From: Enterobacter sp. Ag1
GTDB lineage: Bacteria > Pseudomonadota > Gammaproteobacteria > Enterobacterales > Enterobacteriaceae
Direction: 5' to 3'
Assembly: GCA_000277545.1 (NCBI GenBank)
Contig: AKXM01000004.1
Location: 1 to 64,000, forward strand
Length of the DNA stretch: 64,000 bases
Shown here: piece by piece, positions 12,244 through 22,776 of the stretch
How positions within the stretch are numbered: position 1 is the first letter of the stretch
How the letters are laid out: every line of letters starts with the position of its first letter
Notes under the pieces: model-generated
The model's input: the letters and a program-made list of their open reading frames with translations, nothing else
The model's database searches: none
What the model was told of the DNA's origin: nothing
Translations under genes and position numbers: made by a program

Positions 12244-13381
12244 GTCACAGCCCCTCGATTACAATCAGTTAGCGCAAAGCATTAAACAATGGGGCAAAGA
12301 TCTTGGCTTCCAGCAGGTCGGTATTACCGATACCGATCTCACCGCCAGCGAGCCGCAGCTGCAGGAATGGCTCGACAAGCAATATCACGGTGAAATGGAC
12401 TGGATGGCCCGGCATGGCATGATGCGCGCACGCCCACACGAACTGGTGCCCGGTACGCTTAGGGTCATTAGCGTTCGCATGAATTACCTTCCAACCAACG
12501 CCGCCTTCGCCTCAACGCTGAAAAACCCGCAGCTAGGTTACGTCAGCCGCTACGCGCTGGGCCGTGATTACCATAAAGTCTTGCGTAACCGCTTAAAAAA
12601 GCTGGGGGAAATGATTCAGTCCCACTGCTCCACGCTGAATTTTAGACCTTTTGTTGACTCCGCGCCGCTTCTTGAGCGCCCCCTGGCCGAAAAAGCCGGG
12701 CTGGGCTGGACAGGTAAGCACTCACTAATCCTTAATCGCGAGTCGGGTTCGTTCTTCTTCCTCGGCGAATTGCTGGTCGACATTCCGCTGCCGATTGATT
12801 CCCCCGTTGAGGAGGGCTGCGGCCGCTGTGTAGCCTGCATGACCCTTTGCCCGACCAACGCCATCGTCGAGCCCTACACGGTGGACGCAAGGCGGTGTAT
12901 TTCCTATCTGACCATAGAACTTGAAGGTGCAATCCCGGAAGAATTCCGGCCGCTTATCGGCAACCGCATCTACGGCTGCGATGACTGCCAGCTAATCTGC
13001 CCGTGGAACCGCTACTCGCAGCTTAGCGAAGAAGATGACTTCAGCCCTCGTAAGGCACTCCATTCTCCGCCGTTGATCGAGCTGTTTGCCTGGAGTGAGC
13101 AGCACTTCCTGCGCGTGACCGAAGGCTCAGCGATCCGTCGCATTGGCCACCTTCGCTGGCTGCGTAATATCGCCGTTGCGCTGGGCAACGCGCCCTGGGA
13201 TGGGGCGAATCTGGCCGCGCTTGAACAGAGACAAGGTGAGCACCCACTTCTGGATGAGCACATTGAATGGGCGATTGCGCAACAATTAGCCAGACGAAGC
13301 GAGCAGGCCGTTGAGGTTCAGTTACCGAAGAAACAGCGTCTGGTGAGGGTGATTGAGAAAGGGCTTCCGCGCGACGCGTGA
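12242..13381 (+). CDS. queG: Epoxyqueuosine reductase
   Basis: The cobalamin- and Fe-S-dependent enzyme that reduces epoxyqueuosine to queuosine in tRNA. The start [18 protein letters not shown] gives 379 residues, identical in length to E. coli; longer upstream frames run into nnr. Two 4Fe-4S cluster motifs are visible, GCGRCVACMTLCP and GCDDCQLICP, in the C-terminal half. DUF1730 lies in the N-terminal half. It is transcribed divergently from nnr with overlapping start codons. Confidence 0.96.
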   Translation: MSQPLDYNQLAQSIKQWGKDLGFQQVGITDTDLTASEPQLQEWLDKQYHGEMDWMARHGMMRARPHELVPGTLRVISVRMNYLPTNAAFASTLKNPQLGYVSRYALGRDYHKVLRNRLKKLGEMIQSHCSTLNFRPFVDSAPLLERPLAEKAGLGWTGKHSLILNRESGSFFFLGELLVDIPLPIDSPVEEGCGRCVACMTLCPTNAIVEPYTVDARRCISYLTIELEGAIPEEFRPLIGNRIYGCDDCQLICPWNRYSQLSEEDDFSPRKALHSPPLIELFAWSEQHFLRVTEGSAIRRIGHLRWLRNIAVALGNAPWDGANLAALEQRQGEHPLLDEHIEWAIAQQLARRSEQAVEVQLPKKQRLVRVIEKGLPRDA

Positions 13382-13653
13382 TATGTCCACAGCGTGTGCA
13401 TAACATTCAAAAACACGTTGTCATTCAAGTGTCAAAATTTCTGCAAGCATTACATTAATATTTCGACACTAAATTAATACTTTAATTATCAATGCATTAA
13501 AATATTGGTGTAATAAATATTACATTTGTAGAAGACGCGAGGAACGACAGAAGGCTGTGGATAAGTCTGTTCATAGTTGTATTGCAAGACAGCAAAATAC
13601 CATCCGCGACGCTTGCTGGACGCTGTGGATAATTTATGCTTGAAAGGAAAATT

Positions 13654-13729
<76 letters not shown>

Positions 13730-13766
13730 TTGGGTGGTGCATGGCTGTAAAAGCCAAATCAAATTT

Positions 13767-13842
<76 letters not shown>

Positions 13843-13883
13843 TCTGTGTAACGCTGCAAATTCTGCATCGGTACGGGAGGCGC

Positions 13884-13911
13884 ATTATACGAGAATTCGT
13901 TTTTGTCGCAA
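13884..13911 (-). promoter_or_regulatory. Promoter of the tRNA-Gly genes
   Basis: On the minus strand TTGCGA (13906-13911) and a perfect TATAAT (13884-13889) are 16 bp apart. They are followed by the GC-rich discriminator GCGCCTCCCG, typical of stringently controlled stable-RNA promoters. Confidence 0.85.
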
Positions 13912-14028
13912 GCCCTCAAACGTTTTTTTTCGCGATTTTCGTCTGACTGCTGGTTAAATCGCCATGATGATTATTTTATCGTCGGCTTTGGCTGTTTTCC
14001 CCTCACCTTTTCGGCAAGGGGACTGTTT

Positions 14029-14574
14029 TTAAAGCTTAATAAAATTCTCGCGATAGTAAGCCAGTTCCGCTACGGACTCGCGAATATCGTCCATCGCCTG
14101 GTGGGTCCCCTGTTTTTTAAAGCCGGGCAGAATTTCTGGCTTCCAGCGGCGCGCCAGCTCTTTCAACGTGCTCACGTCGAGGTATCGATAATGGAAGTAG
14201 GCTTCCAGCTCAGGCATATACTTAAACAAGAAGCGACGATCCTGCCCGATGCTGTTCCCGCAAATTGGAGATGTATTCGCCGGCACCCACTGCTTCAGAA
14301 ACTCCAGCGTCGCCAACTCCGCAGCACGGTCGTCAAGCGAGCTGGCTTTCACGCGCTCAACCAGCCCGCTTGCGGTATGGGTGCGAACGTTCCAGTCATC
14401 CATTAACGCCAGTTGTGCATCAGACTGATGTACCGCGATGGTTGGCCCTTCTGCCAGAATGTTCAGGTTGGCATCAGTCACCAGGGTAGCAATCTCAATA
14501 ATGCGATCCCGCTCGGGATCCAGACCGGTCATTTCTAAATCAATCCAAATCAGATTGTTTTCGTTTCCACTCAT
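14029..14574 (-). CDS. orn: Oligoribonuclease
   Basis: A 3'-5' exoribonuclease that degrades RNA dinucleotides and completes mRNA and c-di-GMP turnover. The start at [19 protein letters not shown] gives 181 residues, as in E. coli. DEDDh exonuclease residues are visible: Asp and Glu in WIDLEMTG, Asp in GQDRRF, and His and Asp in GTHQAMDD. It is transcribed divergently from rsgA. Confidence 0.98.
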   Translation of the reverse strand: MSGNENNLIWIDLEMTGLDPERDRIIEIATLVTDANLNILAEGPTIAVHQSDAQLALMDDWNVRTHTASGLVERVKASSLDDRAAELATLEFLKQWVPANTSPICGNSIGQDRRFLFKYMPELEAYFHYRYLDVSTLKELARRWKPEILPGFKKQGTHQAMDDIRESVAELAYYRENFIKL

Positions 14575-14687
14575 GTTATTTTCCACCCTTCTTGTGCGTC
14601 GCCCACCCTTGACGATGGGTTAATTCGTATAAAATAGTGTGTATCATAGAGGTTTTGCCCCCCAGGGGCGACCAGGAGCCAGTACGC

Positions 14688-15743
14688 TTGAGCAAAAATA
14701 AACTCTCCAAAGGACAGCAGCGCCGCGTCAACGCGAACCACCAGCGTCGTCTGACAAAAACCGTGGAGAAAGCCGACTATGACGATGCCCAGTTTGGTGA
14801 ACCGCGCGAAGGCACGGTCATCAGCCGCTTTGGCCAGCATGCGGACGTCGAGTCGCACGAAGGCACGGTACATCGCTGCAACATTCGTCGCACCATTCGT
14901 TCGCTGGTTACCGGCGACAAGGTAGTCTGGCGCCTGGCGAAAGAGGCCGCCGAAGGCGTCTCGAAAAAAGGGATTGTGGAGGCCGTGCATGAGCGTACCT
15001 CCGTTCTGACCCGCCCAGACTTTTACGACGGCGTAAAACCGATTGCGGCCAACATAGACCAAATCATCATCGTTTCGGCCATTCTGCCGGAGCTGTCGTT
15101 GAATATCATCGACCGCTATCTCGTTGCCTGCGAAACCCTCGACGTTGAGCCACTGCTGGTGCTGAACAAAACCGATCTGCTGGACGATGAAGGCCGGGCC
15201 TTCGTTAACGAGCAGATGGATATCTACCGCAAAATTGGCTATCGCGTGCTGATGGTTTCCAGCTATAAAGCAGAAGGGCTTAAAGAGCTTGAAGCCGAGC
15301 TCGTGGGCCGCATCAGCATCTTTGCGGGCCAGTCCGGTGTGGGTAAATCAAGCCTGCTGAATCACCTGTTAGGCTTCACCGATAAACAAATTCTGGTGAA
15401 TGACGTTTCCGACGTCTCTGGTCTTGGCCAGCACACCACCACGGCTTCCCGCCTTTATCACTTCCCGGGCGGCGGCGATGTCATTGACTCCCCCGGCGTG
15501 CGTGAATTTGGCCTCTGGCACCTCGAGCCTGAACAAATCACCCACGGGTTTGTCGAATTCCATGATTACTTAGGCCGTTGTAAATACCGCGACTGCCGCC
15601 ACGACAATGACCCAGGTTGTGCCCTGCGAGAAGCCGTGGAACAAGGCCAGATCGCTGAAACACGTTTCGAAAACTACCACCGCATTCTGGAAAGCATGGC
15701 GCAGGTAAAAACGCGTAAAAGCTTTTCTGATACTGACAACTGA
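14688..15743 (+). CDS. rsgA: Ribosome small-subunit-dependent GTPase RsgA
   Basis: A late-stage 30S maturation GTPase. An OB-fold (about residues 35-110) precedes a circularly permuted GTPase domain: NKTD (G4) comes before GQSGVGKSS (G1) and DSPGV (G3). The C-terminal zinc knuckle is [14 protein letters not shown]. The start is TTG at 14688 ([13 protein letters not shown]), with AGGAG about 11 nt upstream. The longer frame from 14637 has no homology upstream. The protein has 351 residues and precedes psd as in E. coli. Confidence 0.96.
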   Translation: MSKNKLSKGQQRRVNANHQRRLTKTVEKADYDDAQFGEPREGTVISRFGQHADVESHEGTVHRCNIRRTIRSLVTGDKVVWRLAKEAAEGVSKKGIVEAVHERTSVLTRPDFYDGVKPIAANIDQIIIVSAILPELSLNIIDRYLVACETLDVEPLLVLNKTDLLDDEGRAFVNEQMDIYRKIGYRVLMVSSYKAEGLKELEAELVGRISIFAGQSGVGKSSLLNHLLGFTDKQILVNDVSDVSGLGQHTTTASRLYHFPGGGDVIDSPGVREFGLWHLEPEQITHGFVEFHDYLGRCKYRDCRHDNDPGCALREAVEQGQIAETRFENYHRILESMAQVKTRKSFSDTDN

Positions 15744-15820
15744 CAATTAAGCTGGGCGCCGCTAGAATCGCCCCTTTTCTGTATCGGCCCACATGCAGGG
15801 CATTTAGCCAGGAGGCTATT

Positions 15821-16780
15821 TTGTTAGACAACATTAAACTTTCGCTGCAGTACATTCTGCCAAAACTGTGGCTGACTCGCCTGGCGGGCTGGGGCGCAAG
15901 CAAACGTGCTGGCTGGCTGACCAAACTGGTCATCGATCTGTTCGTCAAATACTACAAAGTCGACATGAATGAGGCGCAAAAGCCGGACACCGCCGCTTAC
16001 CGCACCTTCAATGACTTTTTTGTGCGTCCACTGCGCGATGACGTACGCCCGGTAAATACCGACCCTAACGTGCTGGTGATGCCTGCCGACGGTGTGATAA
16101 GCCAGTTGGGCCGCATCGAAGAAGATAAAATCCTGCAGGCAAAAGGCCATAACTACAGCCTGGAAGCGCTGCTGGCAGGTAACTACCTGATGGCTGACCT
16201 GTTCCGCAACGGCAGCTTCGCCACAACTTACCTTTCACCTCGTGACTACCACCGCGTGCACATGCCGTGTAACGGCATTCTGCGTGAAATGATCTATGTT
16301 CCGGGTGACCTTTTCTCCGTCAATCACCTGACGGCGCAAAACGTCCCGAACCTGTTTGCCCGTAATGAACGCGTGATCTGCCTGTTCGACACCGAGTTTG
16401 GCCCAATGGCGCAAATTCTGGTTGGTGCTACCATTGTTGGCAGCATTGAAACCGTCTGGGCTGGCACCATTACGCCACCGCGTGAAGGCGTGATTAAACG
16501 CTGGACATGGCCTGCAGGCGAACGTGAAGGTGCCATTGCACTGCTTAAGGGCCAGGAAATGGGTCGCTTCAAGCTGGGCTCGACGGTGATTAACCTCTTT
16601 GCGCCGGGCAAAGTAAACCTGGCTGAGCAGCTGAAAAATCTGTCCGTCACCAAAATCGGTGAAGTGCTGGCTGTCTCAAGCGAACCCGTCATTGAGCCCG
16701 AAGTTCCGGTGAGCGAAATCCCTGCCGAGATGCTGGACACCAAAGCAGACGAACCCGAAGCGCCAAAAACCGCAGAATAA
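15821..16780 (+). CDS. psd: Phosphatidylserine decarboxylase proenzyme
   Basis: An inner-membrane pyruvoyl enzyme that converts phosphatidylserine to phosphatidylethanolamine. Self-cleavage should occur in the LGST motif between Gly253 and Ser254, giving the beta chain and the pyruvoyl alpha chain. The start is TTG with an ideal AGGAGG five bases upstream. Length is 319 residues, with a variable acidic C-terminal tail. It lies between rsgA and mscM. Confidence 0.97.
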   Translation: MLDNIKLSLQYILPKLWLTRLAGWGASKRAGWLTKLVIDLFVKYYKVDMNEAQKPDTAAYRTFNDFFVRPLRDDVRPVNTDPNVLVMPADGVISQLGRIEEDKILQAKGHNYSLEALLAGNYLMADLFRNGSFATTYLSPRDYHRVHMPCNGILREMIYVPGDLFSVNHLTAQNVPNLFARNERVICLFDTEFGPMAQILVGATIVGSIETVWAGTITPPREGVIKRWTWPAGEREGAIALLKGQEMGRFKLGSTVINLFAPGKVNLAEQLKNLSVTKIGEVLAVSSEPVIEPEVPVSEIPAEMLDTKADEPEAPKTAE

Positions 16781-16873
16781 CGTCTAAAATCAGGCGACCG
16801 GTCACCCCGGAGCCTGCAAGCTCACAGCACTTAACCACGAAAATCAACCCATTGATTTTCTGCTAAAACACCC

Positions 16874-16902
16874 AAGAGGGAGACATGGTTTTCCCTCTTT
16901 TC
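16874..16902 (+). terminator. Hairpin between psd and mscM
   Basis: AAGAGGGA pairs with TCCCTCTT across a 10-nt loop, and a short T run follows. It may attenuate transcription from psd into mscM. The T run is only four bases, so termination would be partial. Confidence 0.5.
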
Positions 16903-16925
16903 CAGCAACGTTATAGGTAACTGAC

Positions 16926-19900
16926 GTGCGCCTGATTATCACGTTCCTGATGGCCTGGTGCCTCAGCCTGGGGGCATACGCAGCGACAGCCCCCGATGCA
17001 AAACAAATCTCGCAAGAACTGGAGCAGGCTAAGGCCGCCAAAAACACGCCTAACCAGGCAGAAATTGTTGAAGCACTCCAGTCGGCACTGAATGCGCTGG
17101 ACGAGCGTAAAGCCTCGCTCGAACGCGCCGAACAATACCAACAAGTCATTGATAATTTCCCTAAACTGTCGCAAACCCTGCGTAAGCAACTGACCAACCT
17201 GCGCGATGAACCCGAGGAAGTTTCCCCGGGCATGAGCAGCGACGCGCTGAACCAGGAGATCCTGCAGGTCAGCAGCCAGCTTCTGGACAAAAGCCGCCTT
17301 GCTCAGCAGGAACAGGAAAGAACCCGGGACATCAGCGATTCGTTAAGCCAGCTGCCTCAGCAGCAAACGGATGCGCGTCGCCAGCTTAACGACATCGAGC
17401 GCCGCGCCGGTACCCAACAAAGCGGCGGTACCCCGCTCGCCCAGGCCCAGCACTTCCTGCTGCAGGCCGAATCCGCACGCCTGAAAGCGCAGGTTGATGA
17501 ACTCGAACTGGCGCAGCTTTCCGCTAACAACCGCCAGGAGCTTTCGCGCATGCGCGCCGAACTGGCGCAGAAGCAAAGCACCCAGCTGGATGCCTATCTC
17601 CAGGCGTTGAGAAATCAGCTCAATAGCCAGCGCCAACGTGAGGCGGAACAGGCGCTGGAAAGCACCGAACTGCTGGCGGAAACCAGCGCCAACCTGCCGC
17701 CGGAAATCGTCGAGCAGTTCAAAAATAACCGCGAGCTTTCCCAGGCACTCAACCAGCAAGCTCAGCGTATGGATCTGGTCGCCTCTCAGCAGCGGCAGGC
17801 CAATAACCAGACGCTGGAGGTCCGCCAGGCGCTGAATACGCTCCGCGAGCAGTCCCAGTGGCTCGGCGTTTCCAACGTGCTGGGTGAAGCGCTTCGTGCC
17901 CAGGTCGCCCGGCTGCCGGACATGCCCAAACCGCAGCAGCTGGATACCGAGCTGGCTCAGCTGCGCGTAGAGCGCCTGCACTATGAAGATTTGCTCAATA
18001 AGCATGCTCAACTGCGACAGGTTCGCCAGGCAGACGGCAGCCCGTTAACGCCGGAACAAAATAAGATCCTGCAGGCCCAGCTTCGCACCCAGCGAGAGCT
18101 GCTGAATTCGCTGTTGCAGGGCGGCGATACCCTGATCCTTGAACTCACCAAGCTGAAAGTGGCCAACAGCCAGCTGGAAGATGCCCTGAAAGAGGTGAAC
18201 GAGGCGACCCACCGCTACCTGTTCTGGACATCGGACGTCAGCCCAATCGGCATCAGTTGGCCGCTGGAAATCGTTCAGGATCTGCGGCGTCTGGTCTCGC
18301 TGGATACCTTCAGTCAGTTGGGGAAAGCCGCGATCATGATGGTGACCAGCAAAGAGACGCTGCTGCCGCTCTTTGGCGCGCTGATTCTGGTCGGGTTTAG
18401 CATTAGCTCGCGCCGACACTTCACCGCCTTCCTGGAGCGCTCCAGCGCCAAAGTCGGCAAAGTGACCCAGGATCACTTCCGCCTGACGCTGCGCACCGTG
18501 TTCTGGTCGATTCTGGTCGCCTCTCCGCTTCCCGTACTGTGGGCGACGCTCGGCTATGGTTTGCAGGAGGCATGGCCTTACCCTATCGCAGTGGCGATTG
18601 GCGACGGTGTAACCGCCACGGTTCCCCTGCTTTGGGGGGTGATGATCTGTGCAACCTTCGCCCGCCCTACCGGGCTGTTTGTGGTGCATTTCGGCTGGCC
18701 GCGCGAGCGCGTAGGCCGGGCCATGCGCTACTACATCATGAGCATCGGCCTGATTGTGCCGCTGATCATGGCGCTGATTATGTTCGATAACCTCAATGAC
18801 AGAGAGTTTTCTGCCTCTCTGGGCAGGCTTTGCTTCATCATGATTTGCGGCGCGCTGGCTATCGTCACGCTTAGCCTTAAGCGCGCCGGGCTGCCGCTCT
18901 ACCTCGACAAACAGGGCGATGGCGACAACATCGTCAATACCATTCTTTGGAACCTGCTGCTTTGCGCACCGCTGATGGCCATTCTGGCGGCTGTCGTCGG
19001 CTATCTGGCGACGGCTCAGGCGCTACTGGCGCGGCTGGAAACCTCCGTGGCTATCTGGTTCCTGCTGCTGGTGATTTATCACATTATTCGCCGCTGGATG
19101 CTGATTCAGCGCCGCCGTCTGGCCTTTGATCGTGCCAAACACCGCCGGGCTGAAATCCTGGCCCAGCGAGCGCGTGGCGAAGAAGAGACGGCGCATGCCA
19201 ACAGCACTGAAGGATCGGCCGAAACCGTGGACGAACCGGAAGTCGATCTGGATACCATCAGCGCCCAGTCCCTGCGCCTGGTTCGCTCGATTCTGACGCT
19301 GATCGCCCTGCTGTCGGTGATCGTTCTGTGGTCGGAAATCCACTCGGCGTTTGGCTTCCTCGGCAACATCACTCTGTGGGATGTCACTTCCACGGTTCAG
19401 GGTGTGGAAAGCATCGAGCCGATTACGCTTGGTGCGGTACTGATTGCCATTCTGGTGCTGATTATTACCACCCAACTGGTGCGTAACCTGCCCGCGCTGC
19501 TGGAGCTGGCGATTCTCCAGCACCTGAACTTAACCCCCGGCACCGGCTATGCGATCACAACCATCACGAAGTACCTGCTGCTGCTGATCGGCGGGCTGGT
19601 TGGCTTCTCGATGGTGGGGATTGAGTGGTCCAAACTGCAGTGGCTGGTGGCGGCGCTCAGCGTAGGCTTAGGTTTCGGTTTACAGCAAATCTTTGCCAAC
19701 TTCGTCTCCGGCCTGATTATTCTGTTCGAGAAGCCGATACGCATCGGCGACACGGTTACCATCCGCGATCTGACGGGCACCATCACGCGAATTAACACCC
19801 GTGCGACAACCATCAGCGACTGGGACCGCAAAGAAATCATCGTGCCGAATCAGGCCTTTATTACCGAACAGTTCATCAACTGGTCGCTTTCGGACTCGGT

Positions 19901-20264
19901 CACACGCGTGGTGCTCACTATTCCTGCTCCGTCAGAAGCAAATACGGAAGAGGTCACCCAGGTCCTGCTGGAAGCCGCACACCGCTGCACGCTGGTGCTC
20001 GATACGCCAGCGCCGGAAGCCTTCCTGGTTGATCTCCAGCAAGGTATCCAGGTCTTCGAACTGCGTATTCACGCGGCGGAAATGGGCCACCGAATGCCGC
20101 TGCGCCACGAAATCCACCAGCTGATTCTGCAGGGCTTCCGCGAGCACAACATCGAGATGCCGTTCCCACCGTTCCAGATGCGTCTGGAGAGCCTCGGCGG
20201 GCAACGTAGCAGTAAGACGATTAAATCCGCGGGCAGAGCCGCCAGAACGCCTGGCAGCCTGTAA
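16926..20264 (+). CDS. mscM: Miniconductance mechanosensitive channel MscM
   Basis: A large MscS-family channel of the inner membrane that releases solutes on hypo-osmotic shock. The GTG start begins a signal peptide (RLIITFLMAWCLSLGAYAA). A long Gln/Leu-rich periplasmic coiled coil (about residues 22-480) follows, then about eleven membrane segments (from about 480), and a C-terminal MscS core with the pore helix region GLGFGLQQIFANFVSG and the FEKPIRIGDTV beta domain. Length 1112 residues matches YjeP (1107). Confidence 0.97.
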   Translation: MRLIITFLMAWCLSLGAYAATAPDAKQISQELEQAKAAKNTPNQAEIVEALQSALNALDERKASLERAEQYQQVIDNFPKLSQTLRKQLTNLRDEPEEVSPGMSSDALNQEILQVSSQLLDKSRLAQQEQERTRDISDSLSQLPQQQTDARRQLNDIERRAGTQQSGGTPLAQAQHFLLQAESARLKAQVDELELAQLSANNRQELSRMRAELAQKQSTQLDAYLQALRNQLNSQRQREAEQALESTELLAETSANLPPEIVEQFKNNRELSQALNQQAQRMDLVASQQRQANNQTLEVRQALNTLREQSQWLGVSNVLGEALRAQVARLPDMPKPQQLDTELAQLRVERLHYEDLLNKHAQLRQVRQADGSPLTPEQNKILQAQLRTQRELLNSLLQGGDTLILELTKLKVANSQLEDALKEVNEATHRYLFWTSDVSPIGISWPLEIVQDLRRLVSLDTFSQLGKAAIMMVTSKETLLPLFGALILVGFSISSRRHFTAFLERSSAKVGKVTQDHFRLTLRTVFWSILVASPLPVLWATLGYGLQEAWPYPIAVAIGDGVTATVPLLWGVMICATFARPTGLFVVHFGWPRERVGRAMRYYIMSIGLIVPLIMALIMFDNLNDREFSASLGRLCFIMICGALAIVTLSLKRAGLPLYLDKQGDGDNIVNTILWNLLLCAPLMAILAAVVGYLATAQALLARLETSVAIWFLLLVIYHIIRRWMLIQRRRLAFDRAKHRRAEILAQRARGEEETAHANSTEGSAETVDEPEVDLDTISAQSLRLVRSILTLIALLSVIVLWSEIHSAFGFLGNITLWDVTSTVQGVESIEPITLGAVLIAILVLIITTQLVRNLPALLELAILQHLNLTPGTGYAITTITKYLLLLIGGLVGFSMVGIEWSKLQWLVAALSVGLGFGLQQIFANFVSGLIILFEKPIRIGDTVTIRDLTGTITRINTRATTISDWDRKEIIVPNQAFITEQFINWSLSDSVTRVVLTIPAPSEANTEEVTQVLLEAAHRCTLVLDTPAPEAFLVDLQQGIQVFELRIHAAEMGHRMPLRHEIHQLILQGFREHNIEMPFPPFQMRLESLGGQRSSKTIKSAGRAARTPGSL

Positions 20265-20282
20265 TTTCAAGGAAGGGCAAAG

Positions 20283-20312
20283 CGCGTTGGCAAAAAACCA
20301 ACGCGTTTTTTT
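20283..20312 (+). terminator. Terminator of mscM
   Basis: The perfect 8-bp stem CGCGTTGG/CCAACGCG is followed by seven T. It reaches the stop codon of the convergent yhaJ gene, so the two genes are packed with no spare spacer at what appears to be a rearrangement joint. Confidence 0.9.
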
Positions 20313-21201
20313 ATTTCAGCAGTTTAGGCAGTTCACGCAGGCACCAGGCTTTGGCCTCGCCCATGCTGTCGCGCCGCCACGCCATGATGATATCAATCTC
20401 GTTGGTATATTCCGGGCTAACCACCCGCAGGCGACCTTCGGCAATATCCTGCTCAACCAGCGGATACGGCATCGTCGCCACGCCAAGCCCGGCCAGCAGC
20501 GCCAGCCGCTTCTCTTCGATAGAGCTCACCGTCAGGCGCGGCTGTTTGTCCAACAGACGCACCGTTAACACCGGTCTTTCACGGGCGGTATCGGCCACCG
20601 CCACGCCACGATACTTCACGCGGGTCACCTCAGAAAGAGGCTCCGGCTCCTGATGAATCGGGTGATCCGGCGCGGCAACATAAACGCTCATCACTTTGTA
20701 AAGCTTGCGGGAGTTAATCTCCGAGGAACTGCGGAAGTGCATATCCGGCGCGATAACAATATCCGCCCTGCCCTGCTCCAGGCGCTCCCAGGCCCCGGCC
20801 AGTACTTCGGTGAAAATAGATAATTGGGTGTCAGCTTTATCGGCCAGCTTATCCACCAGCGGGAACAGTTTTTCCGTCGGCACCAGCGCTTCGGTGACGA
20901 TGGTCAGGTTTGCCTCCCAGCCCCGCGCCAACGCTTCCGCGTCAGTGGTCAACTTATCCGCCGCTTCGAGCAGCACGCGCCCTCGTTCCAGCAGCATACG
21001 CCCCACGTTGGTAAATTTGGTGCGGTGGCCGGATCGGTCAAACAGCACCACATCTAACTCTTCTTCCAGTTTTTGCATGGTGTAGCTGAGCGCGGACGGT
21101 ACACGTCCCAGCTCGTCGGCCGCAGCGGCAAAGCTCCCGCGCCTGTCAATCGCATCCATGACCCTTAACGCTTCCAGCGTCAACGCCCTTTCTTTCGCCA
21201 T
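20311..21201 (-). CDS. yhaJ: LysR-family regulator YhaJ
   Basis: A DNA-binding transcription factor with an N-terminal winged HTH (about residues 5-64, FAAAADELGRVPSALSYTMQKLE) and a LysR substrate-binding domain (about 90-290). It is nearly identical to E. coli YhaJ, known to respond to dinitrotoluene-type aromatics and to affect virulence genes in pathogenic strains. Length 296 residues. It is divergent from yhaK across 105 bp. Confidence 0.95.
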   Translation of the reverse strand: MAKERALTLEALRVMDAIDRRGSFAAAADELGRVPSALSYTMQKLEEELDVVLFDRSGHRTKFTNVGRMLLERGRVLLEAADKLTTDAEALARGWEANLTIVTEALVPTEKLFPLVDKLADKADTQLSIFTEVLAGAWERLEQGRADIVIAPDMHFRSSSEINSRKLYKVMSVYVAAPDHPIHQEPEPLSEVTRVKYRGVAVADTARERPVLTVRLLDKQPRLTVSSIEEKRLALLAGLGVATMPYPLVEQDIAEGRLRVVSPEYTNEIDIIMAWRRDSMGEAKAWCLRELPKLLK

Positions 21202-21306
21202 TTCGTTCTCATTCAGGAAATTTGAACATACCGAGCAGATTAACTGGCTAACAATGCAGCGTCCAGACCCTTAACATGGGTTTAGTGTAAAGAGAGGTCA
21301 AGAATT

Positions 21307-22008
21307 ATGATTACGACAAGAACAGCCAAACAGTGTGGTAAAGCTGACTACGGATGGCTGCAGGCTCGCTACACCTTTTCTTTTGGACACTACTTCGACC
21401 CGAAACTGCTGGGCTACGCCTCTCTGCGCGTGCTCAACCAGGAAGTTCTGGCCCCTGGAGCCTCGTTTCAACCGCGCGGCTACCCGAAAGTAGACATCCT
21501 CAACCTGATTCTGGAAGGGGAAGCGGAATACCGCGACAGCGAAGGCAACCATATCCAGGCCAGCGCCGGTGAGGTCCTGCTGCTTTCCACCCAGCCGGGG
21601 ATCAGCTATAGCGAGCACAACCTCAGCAAAGACAAATCGCTGACGCGTATGCAGCTGTGGCTGGATGCCTGCCCGGATCGTGAAAATCTGCTGGTACAAA
21701 AGATCCCGTTAGCGGGAACATCTCATCAGCTGATTGCCTCGCCGGATGGCAGCAATCACAGCCTGCAGCTCCGCCAGCAGGTGTGGATCCACCATATTGA
21801 GATGCAAAAGGGCGAGCAGCTAAGCTTCCAGCTTCATGGCCCACGGGCCTATCTGCAGTCAATTCACGGCACGGTGCATGCGGTGACGCCATCAGAAGAG
21901 AAAGAAGCGCTCACATGCGGCGATGGCGCGTTTATTCGTGATGAAGCGAATATCACCCTGGTCGCCGATACGCCGCTGCGCGGCCTGCTGATCGACTTAC
22001 CGGTCTAA
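21307..22008 (+). CDS. yhaK: Pirin-like bicupin YhaK
   Basis: A cytosolic pirin-family protein with two cupin folds (about residues 15-120 and 135-230); E. coli YhaK is described as a redox-sensitive marker of nitrosative stress. The sequence follows E. coli YhaK through its length (FGHYFDPKLLGYASLRVLNQ near the N-terminus, DEANITLVADTPLR near the end). It has 233 residues. It is divergent from yhaJ, which probably controls it. The small yhaL gene that follows in E. coli is not found here. Confidence 0.95.
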   Translation: MITTRTAKQCGKADYGWLQARYTFSFGHYFDPKLLGYASLRVLNQEVLAPGASFQPRGYPKVDILNLILEGEAEYRDSEGNHIQASAGEVLLLSTQPGISYSEHNLSKDKSLTRMQLWLDACPDRENLLVQKIPLAGTSHQLIASPDGSNHSLQLRQQVWIHHIEMQKGEQLSFQLHGPRAYLQSIHGTVHAVTPSEEKEALTCGDGAFIRDEANITLVADTPLRGLLIDLPV

Positions 22009-22575
22009 CCTACCGCCTGCCTCTTTCGTCCTGAAAGGGGCAGCATCCTTCTATCCCTGGGTATTTCTCCGCAAAATTCATTCTGTAGAAAACCGCCTCG
22101 TCCAGGACACAAGCCGCATACGGCCAAATATTGCCATGCCTACGAATAACATCCCCGATATATTCTCGTTGGTTTTGGTGCTTTATTACTTTGGTTAATG
22201 CTCACTTGCATGGTCGGCGCAACCGCTAACTCGTTCAAATATTTCGATAAATCATCATTCAATCTTGCAATCAGCGCGCGCGTAGACTACCAGTTCTGCT
22301 TCTGTAAAAGCCCCATATAGTAAGTAAATATTTAAGGGCTGCGTTTCCTCTAGCCCTTACTATTTATCATGACTTAAATAATAGCCTAATATTTATAATG
22401 AGTTACGAATACCTGGTGTGAGTTTTACTCTTCCCATACCAAAGTTAAGGGTTCGGTATACCTGAGAGCGCTCTTTTATTAGGGTAAAGAGGAAAATCGC
22501 GTTACATATTTCTTAATATGTAAACTCTGTGACGCTCAAAATAAAAGACTCGAAATGAGTAAATTCGCGGCGCTT

Positions 22576-22591
22576 TGGGAACATTCCCAAT
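22576..22591. promoter_or_regulatory. Palindrome TTGGGAA-CA-TTCCCAA, candidate operator
   Basis: The 7-bp arms are perfect, with a 2-bp centre. The GGAAC.TTCC core recurs at 22735-22744, 150-160 bp away, which is a spacing suited to a looping repressor. The regulator is unknown. Confidence 0.45.
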
Positions 22592-22712
22592 CATGACTAA
22601 AGTTTCAAAACAAACATCTCAACGCTAACACAACTCCTTATTTAAAAGGTCTAAAATGAATATTAACTTTAGACTGGTTATTAAAAATTCCGGTTTAAAA
22701 ACAAAATAAGAA

Positions 22713-22776
22713 TGTGTGATAACGCTCACCAACTGGAACGTTCCCGCTTTACGGCAAAAAAAGGAGACGTTTAAGA
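22713..22776 (+). promoter_or_regulatory. Candidate CRP-controlled promoter with second GGAACGTTCC operator
   Basis: TGTGA-TAACGC-TCACC at 22715-22730 matches the CRP half-sites in nine of ten positions. A perfect 10-bp palindrome, GGAACGTTCC, follows at 22735-22744. Possible -35 TTTACG (22748) and -10 TAAGAT (22771) are 18 bp apart and place the CRP site near -61. The transcript would have a leader of roughly 370 nt before the glycosyltransferase gene. All of this is motif inference. Confidence 0.45.

Noticed and set aside
14609-14635. TTGACG with TAAAAT as the rsgA promoter
   Set aside because: The spacing is only 15 bp and alternative -10 hexamers overlap, so no single promoter could be chosen.
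22017-22043. Stem-loop after yhaK as an intrinsic terminator
   Set aside because: The 11-bp stem has a wobble pair and is not followed by a T run, so it is mentioned only within the intergenic entry.
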